Positions 60,001 through 64,000 of a stretch of DNA of 64,000 nt are shown here, one piece after another. Source of the DNA: Combretum micranthum (lineage: Eukaryota > Streptophyta > Magnoliopsida > Myrtales > Combretaceae); contig JAMXBD010001248.1 in NCBI GenBank assembly GCA_024138025.1, forward strand, positions 1 to 64,000. The letters run 5' to 3'. A program made the translations under genes and the position numbers. A model generated the notes under the pieces. The model was given only the letters and a program-made list of their open reading frames with translations. It searched no databases and was not told where the DNA came from. Each line of letters begins with the position of its first letter. Position 1 is the first letter of the stretch.

Positions 60001-60512
60001 TTATTGTTGTTGTTGTTTTCTTTTCTAGGTGTTGTTTTAGTGATGATGATGATATCGATTTTGATGACGTTAATGATGATTATATTTGGTTTGGAAGTAT
60101 GGGATGACTCAAGGAGGATTTGTAGATGAGTGAAGTGAGCTAAGATTGTAGATTTTATTTTAGTTATTTTGTTCTAAAGAACTGGATTTATCTTTTGAAA
60201 GTGAATAATATTTTAATGGGCCTTGTGGAGTTTGAGTTTTGAAAAAAAAGTTTTCAAAGCTTTGTGTACCATCATTAAAAGGTAGATATGATACCTAATG
60301 GTACATGTATTTTGAGGGTGTTAATCTACTTTTGAAAGTAGATTATAAAATGCTTTTATAAAGTTTATTTTATAATTGTAAGTCCAATTGTTTTAAGAAT
60401 CCAATTACATGATTTCATAATTTAAAATGTAGACAGCAAATGTTCGCAATAAACATATCAATTTAAGGAAGCCTATGCGTGTAATACTTAGGGTATTATG
60501 TGTGGCATTACA
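57032..60512 (+). mobile_element. Solo-LTR-like element, distant member (3.5 kb), nested in copia
   Basis: It starts TGAAATACCCC and ends GTGGCATTACA. Flanks TCAGG and TAAGG match in 4 of 5 bases. The copia reading resumes on either side, confirming insertion as a unit. Blocks shared with 4223-6930 include CTATATCAACCCCC and GTTACTCAGG (59800-59840), a GGTACATAATGACTTGC donor-like site (59393) and GCTTCAGCTCA before an acceptor (59990-60030). The segment after the acceptor is rich in GAT codons (DDDDIDFDDVNDDY in one frame), but the phase differs from the other copies and the first donor is mutated. A GC-richer module with CACG words sits at 58262-58440. Confidence 0.75.
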
Positions 60513-60897
60513 TAAGGATATATATTTTCGTTCATAATGTTGAACACCTCTATAGACATGACCATTTCATTTTTGTTCCATTCTTTTTTGAACTAATCTA
60601 AATCTCTTCATCAACGTCAAATACTTGTACTTCTTCAAGAAGTTTATTCATGTTTGTATCATCCTCCTTAATAAAATCATCTTCAGTGTCTATTTTTCAT
60701 CTTCAAGGATTTTTAACCTTAGAACTAAGACTTCTTCCACGCTTCAAGTGTGTTTGAAATTTATTATTGGACTACCTTTCTAAGTCATCAATACATTGGA
60801 ACATTGACTACGAACATATGTGTTTAGTTATTGATTTTAGCAAGTTCTGTTGATAGTTGATTTCTAAATTTTTCAAATGGATTATCTTTTGAACTTC

Positions 60898-61650
60898 TTA
60901 TTCACAATGATGAAGTATTCCATGATTTTTTTTCACATTTTTATTTTGTCCTACTAATACTGGAAATGTTATTTCATCAAATTGATAATCTGCAAATTGT
61001 GTAGTAAACATATCTCTCATTAATGGCTCAAGATATTTGATTATGGAGGAATATTCATATTCAACATATATTCCTAATTTTTTTCTAAGAGGCCAATTTG
61101 GTACATTGTGATGGAGCAATAGAAACACATACTGCACATCCAAAAATTCTTAGACAAGTGGTTCTTAACCAAAAACTAATAGCAGTGAAGAGAACTTATG
61201 GTAACTTATTGGTCTAGCACATATAAATGATTCTTCTAGATCATTTTGCATATCAACATATGCTACAAGATGTTCAATTTTATCCAACTGACATATAATC
61301 ATAAAAAAAAAATTAGGATGTGAATTCACTAGCATTATAATGACAAATTGTCTTAATTAAGTTTTGAAAATTGTGCTGGTAATCAAATTATATGATATAA
61401 ACACACATGTGACCATCTTGTAGAAGCATATATATTGAGACCATAAACACCTATATGGTTCACATGATGGATGAATAGGTCCACATATATCACCTTAAAT
61501 TTGTTCTAAGAATACACGTGATTTATGTTAATTTTATCTAGTGAGGACTTTATAATTAAATATTCTTTGAGAGCATAAAACACAAAAAAATCCATTGCCT
61601 TGAAAAATCTCCTAGTTTTTCGAAGGATGCCTATGTGAATTTTCAATCAT
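60898..61650 (-). pseudogene. Copia integrase and linker relic
   Basis: Minus-strand pieces read GDICGPIHPSCEPYR (about 61450-61495), VAYVDMQNDLEESFI (near 61225-61270), then MDVQYVFLLLHHNVPNWPLR and KLGIYVEYEYSSIIKYLEP (61000-61143). These match the integrase core, the Q-N-G-x-A-E block with its glycine lost, and the GYESPSIIRYLEP-type linker of a known plant copia group. Frames are broken. Confidence 0.85.
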
Positions 61651-62306
61651 TTTTCTCATCATTATATACATATATGACCTACTCAGTGATGCCAAAATAT
61701 AAAATAATCCAAATCTGTAAACTCCTGGTTTACTTTAAGATTCACTTCAATCATACTAATTTTTTTTTTTTTTTGTATAAACTAGAGGAGGAAGTGGGAA
61801 ATATTTTCATTATATTTTTTTCTTTAAAATAATAATTGTAACATAGAAGTATTATTGATTCCCCTCTACTATAGTCTCAGCGTGATATATATCGCTGTGA
61901 ATATATTTAAAACTTAACAAATTTCCATGAAACTTTAGAGAAAATAATACATTATTTATGACAAATTTTATTCCTCATGATAATGATATATTGGCTTTTC
62001 TAACCTTTAGAAGTAAAAGTATATCGACTCTTCTAGAGCCTTTAATTACTTTTGCGTTACCTAATATTGTGGCAATAATTACGTCATACATTTAAAGAAG
62101 AAAAATATTTTGCAATTTTGAAAATAGCAGGAATGGTTCAACCATCCACGACACACACGATAATAATATTTTATTTGTCTTATATTCAATCAAAAGCAAA
62201 GACATATCCATAGATTTTTCGATGTAAGGATATGTTCACTTTTAGGGTTTCCGACATTCAATATACAACTGTCCTCAACTAAAGTTAAAGATGAGTCAAA
62301 GTGTTT

Positions 62307-62720
62307 TGTTAGAGACAGTAGTAAGAGTCCTAATGCGAAGTCAGGTTATGGGCTTAGGCTTATGGGTTGAAGTTTTGAATAAAGAATTGGACCTAATGTC
62401 ACAGGCCACATAAATTGTTTAGTAATAGTAGTGAATCCATGTTAACATAGTAGATGGAACATCAGTAACGGTACTTATATATTTTAGTTGTCACAAAATG
62501 TAGTTTGTTTGGCATAAACTTATAATCTTTTGCCATCTGTCAATGTATTGAGGAAATGCACAATATATGTAACGACCAACCTCCTATATATGCATGGAGA
62601 TGGTTGAAAAAAAATCAATGAAAAACATACCAAAACATTGCTCCTCATATTCTTGAGCTCTCTATACTTGGAGAAGTCATTGTTTACATTATGAATTGAA
62701 AATTACAATAGTTAAGAACA
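62307..62720 (+). repeat. 5' LTR of a Ty3/gypsy element (414 bp)
   Basis: It starts TGTTAGAGACAG and ends GTTAAGAACA, five bases before a primer binding site. It cuts off the copia relic on its left side. The partner LTR is not in the window. Confidence 0.75.
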
Positions 62721-62725
62721 TTAAT

Positions 62726-62737
62726 TGGTATCAGAGC
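62726..62737 (+). other. Primer binding site of the gypsy element
   Basis: TGGTATCAGAGC is a perfect match to the initiator Met-tRNA primer site used by many plant gypsy and copia elements. Confidence 0.9.
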
Positions 62738-62751
62738 ACCATCATGGTTAG

Positions 62752-62917
62752 ATGGTCAAAACTGGAGAGGGAGGACACATGGAAGAAACGGTGAAGGATT
62801 TGCCTAAGGATCAAGATAAGAAACTTTTGCAAACATTTATTGCGATGTTTAAGCAACAACAAGCTACTCTGGACCGATATGGGACTACTCTGATGAGAAT
62901 CCAAGGGGGTCAAAATC
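62752..62917 (+). pseudogene. Start of Ty3/gypsy gag, truncated
   Basis: From ATG at 62752 the frame reads KDQDKKLLQTFIAMFKQQQA then TLDRYGTTLMRIQGGQ, resembling the coiled N-terminal part of gypsy Gag proteins. It stands 14 bp after the primer binding site. At about 62918 the sequence changes into the LTR of a minus-strand element, and the frame soon ends in FFFNN and a stop. Confidence 0.7.
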
Positions 62918-63638
62918 TGTTTTTCTTCAATAATTAGGGTTCTTCATCTTTTTAGGGTTTTATATAGATAAAAGAGATAGAAAAAATAAAAGATATGAAT
63001 GAAATCATAATTCGAAATATGAATCAAAAAGACAAACTAGGTCGCAATAAGAATTACAATTCAATATGACGCATGAATTACAAAACCAATTATCGATTAA
63101 AAGAATCAATGATTCAATCAACAAGAACGAATAAAGAAAATTCAACTTTCAATATTCATAAAAGATTTGCAATAACATGCAATTCAAGTTCTTATCTTAA
63201 GAACTTATAAAAACTCTTACAAAGGAGAAACTTTCAAAAGAGAAATAACCTAAAACTTCTATATTTTAAAACTAATCAAAAGACCTATATATAATAATAA
63301 CAAAGGAAGACAAAAAGACACAAAATAATAATTAACTCCGTATCATGAAGGCTAGAAGCTTATATCTCAAAACTAGCGGCCTATAATATCAACACAAGTG
63401 GTGTAGGCTTCGGCATTTAAAATTCAGATTCTGTGATGTTTTAACACCGGTGAAAGGCTGGCGGTGTATCTCTCTAAGCCTGCAGCATAGGGTGTCAAAT
63501 TCGGCAGTGTATGGCCGGCGTACATGCTCCTGCAACATTTGATAGCTTCATTCTTTCTTGTAGAATCCACAAGCTTCAATACTCTGTTATTAAATCAAGT
63601 TTATCCAAGATCTTTTGAAGGTTGATCCTTTCGCATCA
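62918..63638 (-). repeat. Probable 3' LTR of the minus-strand gypsy derivative (721 bp)
   Basis: TG..CA ends fit (TGATGCGAAAGG and GAAGAAAAACA on the minus strand), with the start next to a polypurine tract. A TATATAAAACCC promoter-like word lies near 62960. It carries CCGGCG-type words at 63445-63520, like the otherwise unrelated LTR elements at 4223 and 50868. The borders are inferred without the second LTR. Confidence 0.6.
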
Positions 63639-63786
63639 TTCTCCCCTTCTTGGAAAAGATTCGACATCGAATCGTAGCATTCAATTGGGATGGAACATCA
63701 CTTGAAACATGTTAAATCTCTTGACACTTATGAGATTGTTTCTTTTTTGTCTTGGAAGACCTACAAGGAAACAAGAATAAACTCCT

Positions 63787-64000
63787 TTAACCTTTAGCTC
63801 GAACATGTTCAAACCTCTCTTGCTGAGCTTCATCCAAAGTCACTGGAGGTAGTAAGAAAGCCTGTCCATCTTTATGGATCTTGTAGGTATTCCAATATCC
63901 ATCATAGATAACTCGCCTGTCAAACTGCCACGGTCTGCCCAACAGCACTTGTGCACAATCCATAGGAGTTATATCAAGAGTTATAGTATCTTTATAATCT
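63787..64000 (-). CDS. Gypsy protease C-terminal part, open to the window edge
   Basis: The frame is open for 70 codons from the window edge to TAA at 63787-63789. It contains DITPMDCAQVLLGRPWQFDR then RVIYDGYWNTYKIHKDGQAF. LLGRPWQFDR is the hallmark at the end of retropepsin domains in plant Ty3/gypsy elements. The family's protein normally runs on into reverse transcriptase, whereas here it stops after about 35 further residues. The upstream part (active-site D-S-G) lies outside the window. Unlike most element remains in the window this piece shows no break, so the insertion may be young. Confidence 0.8.
   Translation of the reverse strand, partial: DYKDTITLDITPMDCAQVLLGRPWQFDRRVIYDGYWNTYKIHKDGQAFLLPPVTLDEAQQERFEHVRAKG

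Larger units (their letters stand above)
54880..62306 (-). mobile_element. Ty1/copia relic interrupted by nested insertions
   Basis: Recognised on the minus strand in order from high to low coordinates: protease-to-integrase linker and integrase (about 60513-62000), then after the nested LTR element reverse transcriptase (56480-57031), RNase H (55300-56480, itself split by a MITE), a purine-rich tract on the minus strand near 55246-55262 (TTAGGGGGAGTTTAG) and probably the 3' LTR (about 54880-55240, with TATAAATAGGG). The 5' end is cut off by the gypsy LTR at 62307. Confidence 0.85.
62918..64000 (-). mobile_element. Minus-strand gypsy derivative with pol deleted, running off the window
   Basis: In minus-strand order: protease tail (64000-63787) ending in a stop, about 135 nt of unassigned sequence containing a remnant CGAATCTTTTCC, a polypurine tract AAGAAGGGGAGAA (63639-63653), then a 3' LTR (63638-62918) starting TGATGCG and ending AAAAACA. 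Reverse transcriptase, RNase H and integrase are absent between protease and LTR, so it looks like an internal-deletion derivative. It interrupts the gag of the gypsy element at 62307. Confidence 0.7.

Noticed and set aside
59902..60129. Plus-strand frame rich in leucine and methionine
   Set aside because: Out-of-phase reading of GAT-repeat sequence around the putative acceptor of the 57032-60512 element; the acidic frame is the more likely counterpart of the other copies.

Overview
The window is nuclear DNA of a flowering plant, most likely a eudicot. It is AT-rich and full of nested, decayed transposable elements. Short plant-type introns with GT..AG borders are visible, and there is one clearly intact plant gene, an AIR12-like GPI-anchored DOMON cytochrome at 40412-41128. 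Nothing visible fixes the genus. No rRNA, tRNA, CRISPR array or bacterial-type operon was seen.

Layout. 0.4-3.1 kb: Ty1/copia relic on the minus strand with one recognisable LTR. 4.2-6.9 kb: a 2.7 kb solo-LTR-like element. 7.5-8.9 kb: two hAT-type MITEs side by side. 10.2-14.3 kb: a 40-bp minisatellite in a long direct block and a short inverted block around an AT-rich core, resembling a foldback element. 14.3-18.5 kb: a decayed hAT transposon with a multi-exon transposase. 19.6-31.1 kb: scattered exons of a dead NPF (NRT1/PTR) transporter gene, separated by a chromovirus fragment, MITEs and a 2 kb solo LTR, with the third recognisable exon duplicated in tandem. 31.9-39 kb: a LINE 3' end, several MITEs and long stretches without genes. 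40.4-41.1 kb: the AIR12-like gene. 41.9-50.0 kb: a nearly full-length but dead Ty3/gypsy element with two LTRs (minus strand). 50.9-53.8 kb: an inverted copy of the 4.2-6.9 kb element with a perfect 5-bp target duplication. 54.9-62.3 kb: a copia relic interrupted by a Mutator-like MITE and a 3.5 kb solo LTR. 62.3-64 kb: the start of another gypsy element, interrupted by a minus-strand gypsy derivative that runs off the window.

The most interesting signal is inside the four long solo-LTR-like elements (4223-6930 plus, 50868-53800 minus, 57032-60512 plus, 26399-28441 minus). They share a putative intron-exon architecture: a GT donor after a pyrimidine-rich leader, a small middle exon, a GTACG-type donor, and an acceptor that leads into a short acidic reading frame ending in TAG. 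In the two best copies the putative exons have exactly equal lengths (48 and 80 nt) while the introns differ, and the last exon shows 12 synonymous against 7 non-synonymous codon differences. The first intron in every copy carries a GC-rich module at the same place but with different sequence. This points to an LTR-embedded spliced microgene under protein-level constraint that I do not recognise from known families.
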